Shown: positions 34,813-43,013 of the stretch, piece after piece
Numbering within the stretch: position 1 is the first letter of the stretch
How the letters are laid out: the number at the start of each line of letters is the position of its first letter
DNA from: Candidatus Poribacteria bacterium
Lineage (GTDB): Bacteria; Poribacteria; DTPJ01; WJIO01
NCBI GenBank assembly: GCA_014730235.1
Contig: WJIO01000240.1
Location: 1 to 50,035, forward strand
Length of the DNA: 50,035 bases
Reading direction: 5' to 3'
The notes under the pieces: model-generated
Database searches by the model: none
What the model was told of the DNA's origin: nothing
What the model saw: only the letters and a program-made list of their open reading frames with translations
Made by a program: the position numbers and the translations under genes

Positions 34813-34841
34813 AGTATACTATTTCCTTAATCCTATTTCAA
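34813..34841 (-). promoter_or_regulatory. Sigma-70-like promoter for the discoidin/FlgD-tail gene
   Basis: On the minus strand TTGAAA (34836-34841) and TATACT (34813-34818) are separated by 17 nt, about 55 bp before the ATG, between this gene and the Wzz-like gene. Confidence 0.55.
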
Positions 34842-34922
34842 GAGAAGAAAGGTGGGAACATCACACAGTATTACATTATTACAATCACACGAATCTGTAC
34901 CAAATTAGTCGATTGGAATCAA

Positions 34923-36386
34923 CTAAGAAAATTTAGCCCGTTTAAAGTACTCTATCAAAAAAACCAAAAACAACCCTAACAGGAATCCCAGAACACCTGC
35001 AATTGCTGTATTTATTAATACTTTTGGAGAATAAGGCTTTATGGGTAAATCCGGTTTATCCAGTATTGATAGATTTGTTTCTGCGCTTTCTCCTGCAAGT
35101 TTAGCTTCGCTTTCCCGCTGTCTTAAATCTATGTATATTTTTTTGTATGCCTCAACCTCTCTTTCAAGTCTAGCCAACTGCATTTCCTGTTCCGGTATTT
35201 TTTCCATTTCGGTTTCCAAATTTGATATTCTTTTTTCTATAGATGATTCTTTAATTTCCAGGTCTTTTATATCCAGAATTAGCTTTGTTTCCTCCTTTTT
35301 GAGATAATTATACATGGGATTGCTGGAAATTGTTTCCTGAGCTATGATCCTTTCGGGTTCTGAGTCTATTTGTTTATTGTATTCTGATATAAGGTCTCTC
35401 ATGTCCTCCAACTCGGGATTGGATTCTCCCATCTTTTTACTAAGACTTTTGGCTTTTACCTCTAGATTGGATGCCTCTTTTTTCAGGTATTGATTAATGG
35501 GATTTTCGCTTATGGTTTTTGAAGATGTTACCATTTTTTCCTGTTCTTGTAACTGCTTTTGAATATTATGAAGCTGAGTTTTTGCTGAATTTAATTCTGT
35601 TTTAGTAGAATGCAGGAATGCCCTGGAATTCATTAATTCGTCCATTAGTTTGCTGGTTTCATCTGGTAGGGCAAAGGCTTTGTATTTATTTTTAAAATCC
35701 CGCAGGGCCTTCTCGGATTTTGATAACTCAGCCTGGATGTTTTCGGAACTAAGGGTTTCTGAGTCTGGTTTACCTTTAAGCATGTAGCTTATTAAATTCC
35801 TGGTTTTTGCTGCTTTTTCTTGTTTTAGCTTAGTATCATATTTTATCAGGTTTTCACCTAGTTTTTGAGCAATTTTAACAGCCAGTTGGGGTTTATCCCA
35901 TCTGACTCTTATCTGGACTATGTCGCCGCCCAGATGACGGACTTTTATTTTTTCTGTAACCTCTTTTATCAAAAGCTTTTTTCTTATTTCCAAATTATGG
36001 GGATATTTATTATTATTTTGAAACCTGCTTATTAAACCTCGTTTTTGCTCAAGAGTATAATTTTGCATTAGTTCCGGAACATGGTCTATTACCTTTGTTA
36101 TTATGTTCCTGCTTTTCAGAATCTGTGAGTATGTCTGCATTTGCTGATCTCCGACTGAAAGCCCCAAGGCTGAGCTTGCTGATTGGGGGAGATTGTTGAG
36201 GATACTGGATTTATTTTGTGTTGGAGATATTATTCTGATGGACATATCGGTTTCGTAGATTTTATCCAGGGAAAGGCTTACGATAAAAGCTATTGATGCC
36301 GCTAATAGGCAGGATAATAATATAATCCATGATCTTTTAATCAAAACACGCGTGTATTCAATTATGTCAACTTCTTCTGAATTCAT
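34923..36386 (-). CDS. Wzz-type polysaccharide co-polymerase / chain-length regulator
   Basis: A 487-residue inner-membrane protein with a membrane helix near each end (about 19-39, SWIILLSCLLAASIAFIVSL; and about 460-480). The large periplasmic part begins IYETDMSIRI and contains long coiled coils (about 215-430). The proline-rich LDKPDLPIKPYSPK before the second helix is typical of Wzz/GumC-type polysaccharide co-polymerases. It ends 8 residues after that helix, so the cytoplasmic tyrosine-kinase domain of BY-kinase fusions is absent. It follows the Wza-like gene by 5 nt, forming an export pair. Polymerase and initiating transferase genes are not in the window. Confidence 0.88.
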   Translation of the reverse strand: MNSEEVDIIEYTRVLIKRSWIILLSCLLAASIAFIVSLSLDKIYETDMSIRIISPTQNKSSILNNLPQSASSALGLSVGDQQMQTYSQILKSRNIITKVIDHVPELMQNYTLEQKRGLISRFQNNNKYPHNLEIRKKLLIKEVTEKIKVRHLGGDIVQIRVRWDKPQLAVKIAQKLGENLIKYDTKLKQEKAAKTRNLISYMLKGKPDSETLSSENIQAELSKSEKALRDFKNKYKAFALPDETSKLMDELMNSRAFLHSTKTELNSAKTQLHNIQKQLQEQEKMVTSSKTISENPINQYLKKEASNLEVKAKSLSKKMGESNPELEDMRDLISEYNKQIDSEPERIIAQETISSNPMYNYLKKEETKLILDIKDLEIKESSIEKRISNLETEMEKIPEQEMQLARLEREVEAYKKIYIDLRQRESEAKLAGESAETNLSILDKPDLPIKPYSPKVLINTAIAGVLGFLLGLFLVFLIEYFKRAKFS

Positions 36387-36391
36387 TTTGT

Positions 36392-37531
36392 TTAATCATT
36401 ACCGCGAATTATTGATATGGCTGTATTAACTAATATAATCTCAGCCACTAGCTGGGCGAATTTTTGCCATATCATGGGTTTTTCCGGCACTAATATTGTG
36501 TCGCCTGCTGATAGCTGGGGCAGACTGCTGGTGTCGCCAGTCTGGAAAACCTGTTTTAGATCAAACCTTCGGATGGTGCTGTTAAGGCTGATTATTCGGA
36601 TGTGGCTTAATCGAGCTTCTTCTGTCACTCCGCCGGCCCGGGCCAGGGCCTGAAGTAAATCCATACCCTGGGAAGGTATGTTTATTTTGCCCGGATTTTT
36701 TACCTTCCCCAATACATTTACAAAATTTTCTGTGTCTTGAGGGATATTAACTACATTACCAGGAGAGACTTTTATGTTTTGAGAAAGATCACCCTTTATC
36801 AAGAAACGGTTGAAATCTATTTCTAATGGTGGTTTTCCGTTATGTGATACTGTTATCCTGCGAAGGTTGGCCCTTTCGGTATGACCACCGGCTGAAGCGA
36901 TAGCTTCGGCCAGGGTTATACCGCCTTTAATGGAAATAGGACCGGGATTATTCACCTCACCCAAAATAAAAGCGAAGCTTTCCCGATCCTCAGGAACATT
37001 TATAACATCTCCCGGCATTAGCAGAAGGTTTTGGGTCATGTCTGCTTTATTCAGCAAGTTTTCAAGGTTTACTTTTATCTGCTCAGTACCTCTGGTTATG
37101 GATATGCTTCGCATCATAGCCTTATCGTTGGGTTTTGCCCCGGCAACTATCTCCATGATCCGGGTTTTTCCTTCGAGGGTATATGTTCCCGGTTCGTCTA
37201 CACCTCTGCCTAATACTGAGACAAGCCTGCTTTTAGTTTTAACCAGGATTACGGATACCTGGGGGTTTTTGAGGTAGTTTCCCTCTATAAGTTTTTGGCG
37301 TATGACTTCGGCTAATTGGGAAGACGTGAGTCCATGGACGGCTATGCTGCCGATAAGAGGGAAGCTTATTTTGCCATCAGAGCCAATTATGGTTTCTTCA
37401 CTGCTGTATTGGGGATAACCCTTTACGTTGATAATCAGGACATCACCTTCGCTGAGGGGAATTTCGCTGCAGAGAGAGGTGTTATTAAAAATCAGAAGCA
37501 GGATTATTATGGGAATTGTAAGGTTTTTCAT
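36392..37531 (-). CDS. Wza-like polysaccharide export protein with SLBB domains
   Basis: A 379-residue exported protein with signal LTIPIIILLLIFNNTSLCS. Despite the Cys, no convincing lipobox follows. The Poly_export domain is at about 25-105 (LSEGDVLIINVKGYPQY, GKISFPLIGSIAVHGLT). Three SLBB-type beta-grasp units follow, starting VSVLGRGVDEPGTYTL, AFILGEVNNPGPISI and VNVLGKVKNPGKINI; each has the 'A.A.A.G' helix and 'PGD.I.VP' turn. The C-terminal AQLVAEIILVNTAISII could be the outer-membrane alpha-helix. It forms the secretion channel with the Wzz-like gene, 5 nt downstream. Promoter at 37731-37759. Confidence 0.9.
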   Translation of the reverse strand: MKNLTIPIIILLLIFNNTSLCSEIPLSEGDVLIINVKGYPQYSSEETIIGSDGKISFPLIGSIAVHGLTSSQLAEVIRQKLIEGNYLKNPQVSVILVKTKSRLVSVLGRGVDEPGTYTLEGKTRIMEIVAGAKPNDKAMMRSISITRGTEQIKVNLENLLNKADMTQNLLLMPGDVINVPEDRESFAFILGEVNNPGPISIKGGITLAEAIASAGGHTERANLRRITVSHNGKPPLEIDFNRFLIKGDLSQNIKVSPGNVVNIPQDTENFVNVLGKVKNPGKINIPSQGMDLLQALARAGGVTEEARLSHIRIISLNSTIRRFDLKQVFQTGDTSSLPQLSAGDTILVPEKPMIWQKFAQLVAEIILVNTAISIIRGND

Positions 37532-37548
37532 TGTGTTTTTTATAAAAG

Positions 37549-37682
37549 GTAATCGTTAAAAAATGGATATAATTTAGTTGTCATTCCTGCGAAAGCAGGA
37601 ATGACAAATTTTGTAATTTACCATCATTATAAAGGTATTTTCAGGTATTTTCTAAACACATTTTTCATTTTTTAACGATTAC
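37549..37682. repeat. 134-bp MITE-like element with perfect 17-bp inverted ends
   Basis: GTAATCGTTAAAAAATG (37549-37565) is perfectly inverted at 37666-37682. A family A palindrome occupies 37580-37605. The first 41 nt are identical to 21608-21648. No transposase is encoded. Confidence 0.8.
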
Positions 37683-37730
37683 AAAAGCAAAGAACCTAAA
37701 ACCTTAAAAATATTTGTTAAACCTAATTAA

Positions 37731-37759
37731 AGTCTACATTATCAACCGCCAGTTGTCAA
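37731..37759 (-). promoter_or_regulatory. Sigma-70-like promoter for the Wza/Wzz pair
   Basis: On the minus strand a perfect TTGACA (37754-37759) and TAGACT (37731-37736) are 17 nt apart. About 200 bp, including the MITE-like element, lie between it and the Wza-like ATG. Confidence 0.6.
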
Positions 37760-37790
37760 ACAAAACCGGTAGTATGTTTTTGCATCAACC

Positions 37791-37819
37791 TTGACGCTTC
37801 TATAGGCTTTGTGTTATAT
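37791..37819 (+). promoter_or_regulatory. Sigma-70-like promoter for the metalloprotease gene cluster
   Basis: TTGACG (37791-37796) and TTATAT (37814-37819) are 17 nt apart, about 52 bp before the ATG at 37872, back to back with the Wza promoter. Confidence 0.6.
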
Positions 37820-37871
37820 TTTTACCTGTCAGCAAATTTATTGAGATTAACATGTTTTCAGGACTATATAT

Positions 37872-40379
37872 ATGAATATCAAGGATTTTTTGGGAAATTT
37901 TCTAAGGATTTTGATCATATTACAAATTGGAATTTTGTTTTTTATGGTCGTGGGAGATCTTAAAGCCCAGAACCAGAGCATTAGTCTCCCTGTCGCTCTG
38001 GATAAAATGCATTTTGCCAGGGGGAATTCCAATTATACGGCAGATCAGATGGAGAAATGTCTTTTTCCCTATATTTCAACCATTGTCGATAACTGGGACA
38101 GTATGCCGGCCTTGATGAGGCAGGATGTAAAAGCCATGTTCCAGCGGCCGGATAACCCCCATAGCTGGTGGTATAAGGCGGGACTTCCGCTTAAGCTTGA
38201 AACGCCGCATTTTCGATTTCACTATACTTTGACCGGACCGGATGCCGTTTTATCTGAAGATGTTTCTCCCCTTAATGGCATACCTGATCTGGAGGATGTA
38301 TGCGCTGAAGCCTATGAAAAATCATATCGGGTTGAGATACAGGAACTGGGTTATCGAAAACCTTATGACGATTACTGGACGCTGGATAACGGTGGTAATG
38401 AAAAATATGATGTGTATTTTTTCTCAGGACCCTGGCTTGGATTTACCATGCCGGAATTATATATTTCATCCCAGTCCACAGTTTTAACAACCTCACTTTA
38501 TTTTGGGATGAATTCCCACATTTACCAGTATTTTGGAGCTTCTGAGGGTGAAAAATACGCCCAGACGACCTGCGCCCATGAATTTTTCCATTCCATTCAG
38601 TTTGCTTATAACCTATACATGCCCAGGTGGTATATGGAGGCAAGCTCTACCTGGATAGAAAGAATGGTATATGACGGAAGTGAACAGGGTGAAACTGATG
38701 CGAATAATTACTACAACAGTCAACTGGTATACTGGTTTCGATATCCAGATTGGTCTCTTACCAAGTTTGATGGATGGCATGAATACGGATGTGTTATATG
38801 GAATTTATTTTTGACGGAAAAATATGATGTTGATATAGTGAAGGACTTTTTTGAAGATTTTTCTGAAGGGACTTACCGAGACCTGGTGAATTTTTATGAC
38901 TCATTCATAAATCGCGGAACCAATTTAGGAGCGGCTTTCAAGGAATTTACCCTGTGGAATTATTTTACCAATTACAGATATGACGATCGTTTTTACTCCC
39001 GAGGTTTTGATTACCCGCCTGTATCAGTTCATCCCAGCGATATTCATGAGAATTATCCGGTTAAAGTTGATTTTGACAGCGAGCAGTCACCGGAAAACCT
39101 AGGCGCTCGTTATATCAGGTTTTTGCCGGCACCGGGTCAGAATAAGCTTTCTTTAAAAATTGACGGTTCAGATATTATTAAGTCGGATGATCTACAGACC
39201 TTAGATTTGTGGGGAACCCGGGGTTTTGGAGCCAAGCTGGTGGTTTACAGGCAGGATAAAGCTCCTGTTCCTGATGAAATATTTTTGTTTCAGAACTCCC
39301 AAGAAGGTCAGAAAAATTTCGATAATTTTGGCAGAGATGTGCAGGAAGTCGTGCTTATAATCAGCAACCTGAACCCAGACCTGGATGTGGGGAGTATATC
39401 ATATTCGGCTGGAAAACCTCCGGAGGGTAAACTATCTGAACCACAACTTCGTCGTAATGACAGGGGTGAAGTTATTGTATCCTGGGAACTGCTGGATCTG
39501 TCGGGGATAAAGGAAATAGCTATAGTGCGCAAACGATTTTCGCCTATGGATGGGGATACGGATGACAGCATTATTAAACCGAATGAATCATACCAGGCCG
39601 GGGATGCAAATGAAGATGGTATACCTGACAGCCGTCTGAATATTGTGGGTAAGGTTTCGCCTACTGATACTACTTTTGTGGATAATACAACGTTTACAGA
39701 TGTCTTCAGCGCTACTCAACCCGGATTTGACTACAGTTCTGTGGTATATTATTATGCTGTAGTGCCTGTAAACGAATATGGTATCATGGGAACACCGTCT
39801 ATGGCTAAAAATGGCATAACACCTACCGCCCCACCGCCCACTATATTTATTAATACCCAGATGCTTGCACCGGGGGAATGGAACGTCAGATTAACTGCTT
39901 CACTACCGCTTGGGGAAACACCTGAGCTAAAGACCATTACACCTGATGGTCGGCGTATAACCGTTGAGATGGTGAAGGTTTCAGAAGATAATCAACTTTG
40001 GCAGGGGAAGTTGTTAGTACCATTTTTCCCGACATCAGGAACTTATACTTATGTTGTTTCGGCAAGAAGTTGGGCTGGAAGCGAGGGAACGAAAATAGCT
40101 TCGGGAAGGCAGTTTCAGTATGCTGAAGAAAGCGAAAAACAGGAGATTATATGCTATCCTAATCCCTTTAATCCTGATGTTGATGAAAAAATACTATTCC
40201 GTCCTCCTGGTTTTAAGATACAGATTTTCAGCCTTTCCGGGGAGATGATCAAGGAAGTAAAAGATAGCCAATGGGATGGAACAAATCAATTTAACCAGCC
40301 GGTGTCCAGCGGAAATTATATTTATCATGCTGAAGGTGATGGTTATGAAAGCACAGGGAAGATCGCAGTAATACGATGA
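37872..40379 (+). CDS. MXAN_6640-type putative secreted metalloprotease with FlgD-like tail
   Basis: An 835-residue exported protein. The hydrophobic segment at 11-28 acts as signal or anchor. The catalytic zinc motif is HEFFH (236-240) in TTCAHEFFHSIQFAY, with glutamate E256 in WYMEASSTWIE as the likely third ligand. This matches MXAN_6640-type putative metalloproteases. After about residue 540 there are fibronectin-like beta domains, one with an Asp-rich loop (PMDGDTDD, GDANEDGIPDS). The last 80 residues form a sorting-type tail: CYPNPFNPDVDEKILF, IQIFSLSGEMIKEV, SSGNYIYHAEG. A cell-surface or extracellular role is likely. It overlaps the next lipoprotein gene by 4 bp, so the two are co-translated. 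Confidence 0.85.
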   Translation: MNIKDFLGNFLRILIILQIGILFFMVVGDLKAQNQSISLPVALDKMHFARGNSNYTADQMEKCLFPYISTIVDNWDSMPALMRQDVKAMFQRPDNPHSWWYKAGLPLKLETPHFRFHYTLTGPDAVLSEDVSPLNGIPDLEDVCAEAYEKSYRVEIQELGYRKPYDDYWTLDNGGNEKYDVYFFSGPWLGFTMPELYISSQSTVLTTSLYFGMNSHIYQYFGASEGEKYAQTTCAHEFFHSIQFAYNLYMPRWYMEASSTWIERMVYDGSEQGETDANNYYNSQLVYWFRYPDWSLTKFDGWHEYGCVIWNLFLTEKYDVDIVKDFFEDFSEGTYRDLVNFYDSFINRGTNLGAAFKEFTLWNYFTNYRYDDRFYSRGFDYPPVSVHPSDIHENYPVKVDFDSEQSPENLGARYIRFLPAPGQNKLSLKIDGSDIIKSDDLQTLDLWGTRGFGAKLVVYRQDKAPVPDEIFLFQNSQEGQKNFDNFGRDVQEVVLIISNLNPDLDVGSISYSAGKPPEGKLSEPQLRRNDRGEVIVSWELLDLSGIKEIAIVRKRFSPMDGDTDDSIIKPNESYQAGDANEDGIPDSRLNIVGKVSPTDTTFVDNTTFTDVFSATQPGFDYSSVVYYYAVVPVNEYGIMGTPSMAKNGITPTAPPPTIFINTQMLAPGEWNVRLTASLPLGETPELKTITPDGRRITVEMVKVSEDNQLWQGKLLVPFFPTSGTYTYVVSARSWAGSEGTKIASGRQFQYAEESEKQEIICYPNPFNPDVDEKILFRPPGFKIQIFSLSGEMIKEVKDSQWDGTNQFNQPVSSGNYIYHAEGDGYESTGKIAVIR

Positions 40380-41092
40380 ATATATCTAAAAAACACATAT
40401 ACTTTGCTTTGATATTATTAATTTTTATTGTGTCAAGCTGCAGCGAGGAATACCCCTTTGAAGATCAATCCGGTGTTCCTGAAATAAGGCCTGGTGCCAT
40501 GTATGCGAAGGATTTTCCTACAGGTAGTGGTACAGAATGGACTTATGTTTCTCTGGTTGATGGATTCTCTTATACTTCAACAGTTGCCGGCAATAAAAAT
40601 CTGGGTGGTTACGCTGTGAGAATCATGGAAGCAGATGCCAATATACCAGTGAATCATATAGGCGCGCTGTATGGATTTCCAGTATATCACAGCTTTTTTA
40701 CAAAAGATACTGATTCTTACGTTGAACATGGATTTGAGCTATGGTTGGATTACGTTCAGGATACCTTCTTTCAGCGAAATTCTCCCAAGCGCATGCTTTG
40801 GTCTTTTCCTTTATACGAGGGAAAGGAATGGGAAGTTTCCACATCCAGAACTGTTCCACAATTTACATATACCCGAAAGGTTGTTTCGGCTAATAATAGA
40901 GTTGAAGTTCCTGCCGGAGTTTATGATAATGTTTATTATATCGAGGAATATTTATCCATTGCCGATATGTCGGATGAAAGGGATATACTAAATAAATTCT
41001 GGGTTGCTTCGGGGGTTGGGGTTGTGAAATACGAATTTGTGGATTCTGAGCTTGATACTACTCAGGTTTATGAGCTGGCTAAGTTTAAGTAA
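40376..41092 (+). CDS. Lipoprotein of unknown function
   Basis: A 238-residue lipoprotein. The signal ends with lipobox IVSSC (Cys about residue 22) followed by SEE, which favours the outer membrane. The mature part is a beta-rich single domain (TGSGTEWTYVSLVDG, EVPAGVYDNVYYIEEYLS, WVASGVGVVKYEF) that resembles small exported proteins found beside surface proteases. No specific family is recognised. Its ATG overlaps the TGA of the metalloprotease gene (ATGA), so the pair is translationally coupled and may function together. A family B repeat follows the stop. Confidence 0.8.
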   Translation: MNISKKHIYFALILLIFIVSSCSEEYPFEDQSGVPEIRPGAMYAKDFPTGSGTEWTYVSLVDGFSYTSTVAGNKNLGGYAVRIMEADANIPVNHIGALYGFPVYHSFFTKDTDSYVEHGFELWLDYVQDTFFQRNSPKRMLWSFPLYEGKEWEVSTSRTVPQFTYTRKVVSANNRVEVPAGVYDNVYYIEEYLSIADMSDERDILNKFWVASGVGVVKYEFVDSELDTTQVYELAKFK

Positions 41093-41119
41093 ATTTAAAT
41101 GATAACTCTGGAATTTTCT

Positions 41120-41207
41120 GCCGCGCTAACCCCCCTCGTCCCCTTATTAAGTGGGAAATAGGCTTCGCCCATTAGGGAAAAGTTGAATGTATTTATTGAA
41201 ATTTAGA
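41120..41207. repeat. Family B repeat providing the start region of the next gene
   Basis: GCCGCGCTAACCCCCCTCG, AATAGGCTTCGCCCATTAGG and AAAGTTGAATGTATTTATTG follow the family B order. The ATG at 41187 of the fibronectin protein lies in the tail. Confidence 0.75.
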
Positions 41208-42992
41208 TTTGAGCAAAGTCTCATATTCATTTTACCTTTATTTTTTATATTTTATAACTTACCAGTATTGGGAGATTCGACCCTTACTCATAATGTGGGC
41301 AATACTGAGATGATGGTATCGGATTGGGGAACTTTTACCAGATTTGATAATGGAAACATATCACCCAGCTTTTTATATTCGGGCAGATATTACCTGGATC
41401 CCTTTTCTGAGATATGGATTGGTGATGCAGACGGACATGTGGCATCGGCCTATGACAATTTTGAGAATGATATAATCCTAGGGGAGTGGCAATCAGAGGA
41501 TACAACAGGTCAGGTTCAGTATGCTGACGATTCGGGAAATGCCAGCCAGACTATATATACACGCTATTTGCCCAACCGATATAACGATTATCCTTATAAT
41601 ATAGCAGTGGAACAGTATACCTATGCCTGGGATTCGGCAATTTATCCTGATGACGATGACTATATAATAGTGAAATTGGTACTGAAAAATCTGGATGTTG
41701 TTGATCTGGAAGATTTTTATATAGCCATAAACTCTAACTGGGATGTGGACTACAGCGATGAATTAGACGATCTTGTTGACTGGGACGCTGAATATCGGTC
41801 TGGAATAACCTATGATTCTGACGGCACAGATCAGACTTACCTGGCCTTGACGCTCCTGGAGGGAGAACTGGCATCCCATAACATAACGAAAGCATACGCA
41901 TGGCAATATCTGGATTCCCAAAGGAGTTTGCTTATGGCCAACGGTGAAATTGACGACTTGAACACTATAAGCCGAACTCCGGGAAACTACTCCAGTGTTA
42001 TTTCATCAGGGCCATATAATATGTCACCGGATGAAAGTGTAACGGCTATATATGCCTTTGCTGCTGGTAAGGGACTAGATGAACTCCACACAAACATAAG
42101 ATCAGCCAAAAGGCGCATAATAATTCCGGGTGAACTGACGGCAGTTTCCAGCAAGGCCTCGGTTGATCTTTCTTGGAATAAGCCCATAAGTTCTGCCGTA
42201 AGTGACTATGTAGTCTACAGAAGGGTTGAAGGTGAAGATGATTATGAAAAGCTGGCGGATGTATCATGGGAAAGTACCGAATACAGGGATACAAAGGTTG
42301 AGATCGGGATAATATATGAATACAGAATAACGACTATTGATATAGACAGCATGGAGAGCGACTTCTCCAATCATGTAAAAGCGTCACCGGGTGTGGCTCC
42401 GCCATCACCCCGGAATCTTACTGCAAATGTGTTTTCTGATACAAATATCACTTTGAACTGGGATTTGATAGATCAGGAAAGTGTAGAAGGTTATATGGTT
42501 TATCGTAATTTTACCGGTGATGAACCTTGGACTCCTATAGCGAAAATTGAAAAAGGAATCAGTTCTTTTACTGATAGCAATGTATACCAGGGAAATACAT
42601 ATTATTATACTCTATCTTCAACAAACGCTTATGGATGGACAAGTGACTATTCCAACGTGGTATCCATAACCATAGATTCTTATTACAGTTCTAATGCTTT
42701 TGTGGATTTAATCAATGTAAAAACTGCACCGAACCCATGTTTCGTCGGTTTGACCGATAGTATAAGTTTTTTGAACCTGACTTCCCGGGCTGAGATTTCC
42801 ATATATACTTTATCCGGCGAGCTAGTGCAAACACTTTATCATATGGACAGCAGCAGGGAGAAAAAATGGGATATGCTTAATAACAATGGTGTGAAGATTG
42901 CCAGTGGAGTTTATATATATCGAATAGAAGCTTTTAAACCTGAAAAGCCGGGAAAATTTGTTAAAACAGGTAAATTTGCTGTGGTAGATTAA
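41187..42992 (+). CDS. Secreted fibronectin-type-III protein with type IX-like C-terminal tail
   Basis: A 601-residue exported protein with signal peptide SLIFILPLFFIFYNLPVLG (about 11-29). The N-terminal 280 residues are a beta-rich domain of unknown family (EIWIGDADGHVASAYDNF, Asp-rich). Two FN3-like domains follow: about 312-405 (GELTAVSSKASVDLSWNKP, VVYRRVEGEDDYEKLA) and about 408-495 (PRNLTANVFSDTNITLNWD). The last 85 residues are a sorting-like tail with TAPNPCFVGLTDSISF, ISIYTLSGELVQTL and IASGVYIYRIEAF. The start ATG lies in a dispersed family B repeat; TTG at 41196 is an alternative. It is 22 nt before the next gene, so the two form an operon. Confidence 0.85.
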   Translation: MYLLKFRFEQSLIFILPLFFIFYNLPVLGDSTLTHNVGNTEMMVSDWGTFTRFDNGNISPSFLYSGRYYLDPFSEIWIGDADGHVASAYDNFENDIILGEWQSEDTTGQVQYADDSGNASQTIYTRYLPNRYNDYPYNIAVEQYTYAWDSAIYPDDDDYIIVKLVLKNLDVVDLEDFYIAINSNWDVDYSDELDDLVDWDAEYRSGITYDSDGTDQTYLALTLLEGELASHNITKAYAWQYLDSQRSLLMANGEIDDLNTISRTPGNYSSVISSGPYNMSPDESVTAIYAFAAGKGLDELHTNIRSAKRRIIIPGELTAVSSKASVDLSWNKPISSAVSDYVVYRRVEGEDDYEKLADVSWESTEYRDTKVEIGIIYEYRITTIDIDSMESDFSNHVKASPGVAPPSPRNLTANVFSDTNITLNWDLIDQESVEGYMVYRNFTGDEPWTPIAKIEKGISSFTDSNVYQGNTYYYTLSSTNAYGWTSDYSNVVSITIDSYYSSNAFVDLINVKTAPNPCFVGLTDSISFLNLTSRAEISIYTLSGELVQTLYHMDSSREKKWDMLNNNGVKIASGVYIYRIEAFKPEKPGKFVKTGKFAVVD

Positions 42993-43013
42993 CGGAAAAG
43001 GGGTAATTACATT

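Larger units (their letters stand above)
37532..37871. other. 340-bp divergent intergenic region with two promoters and a MITE-like element
   Basis: The region between the Wza-like gene and the metalloprotease gene holds an inverted-repeat element at 37549-37682 and back-to-back promoters at 37731-37759 (-) and 37791-37819 (+). No gene is seen. Confidence 0.7.
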
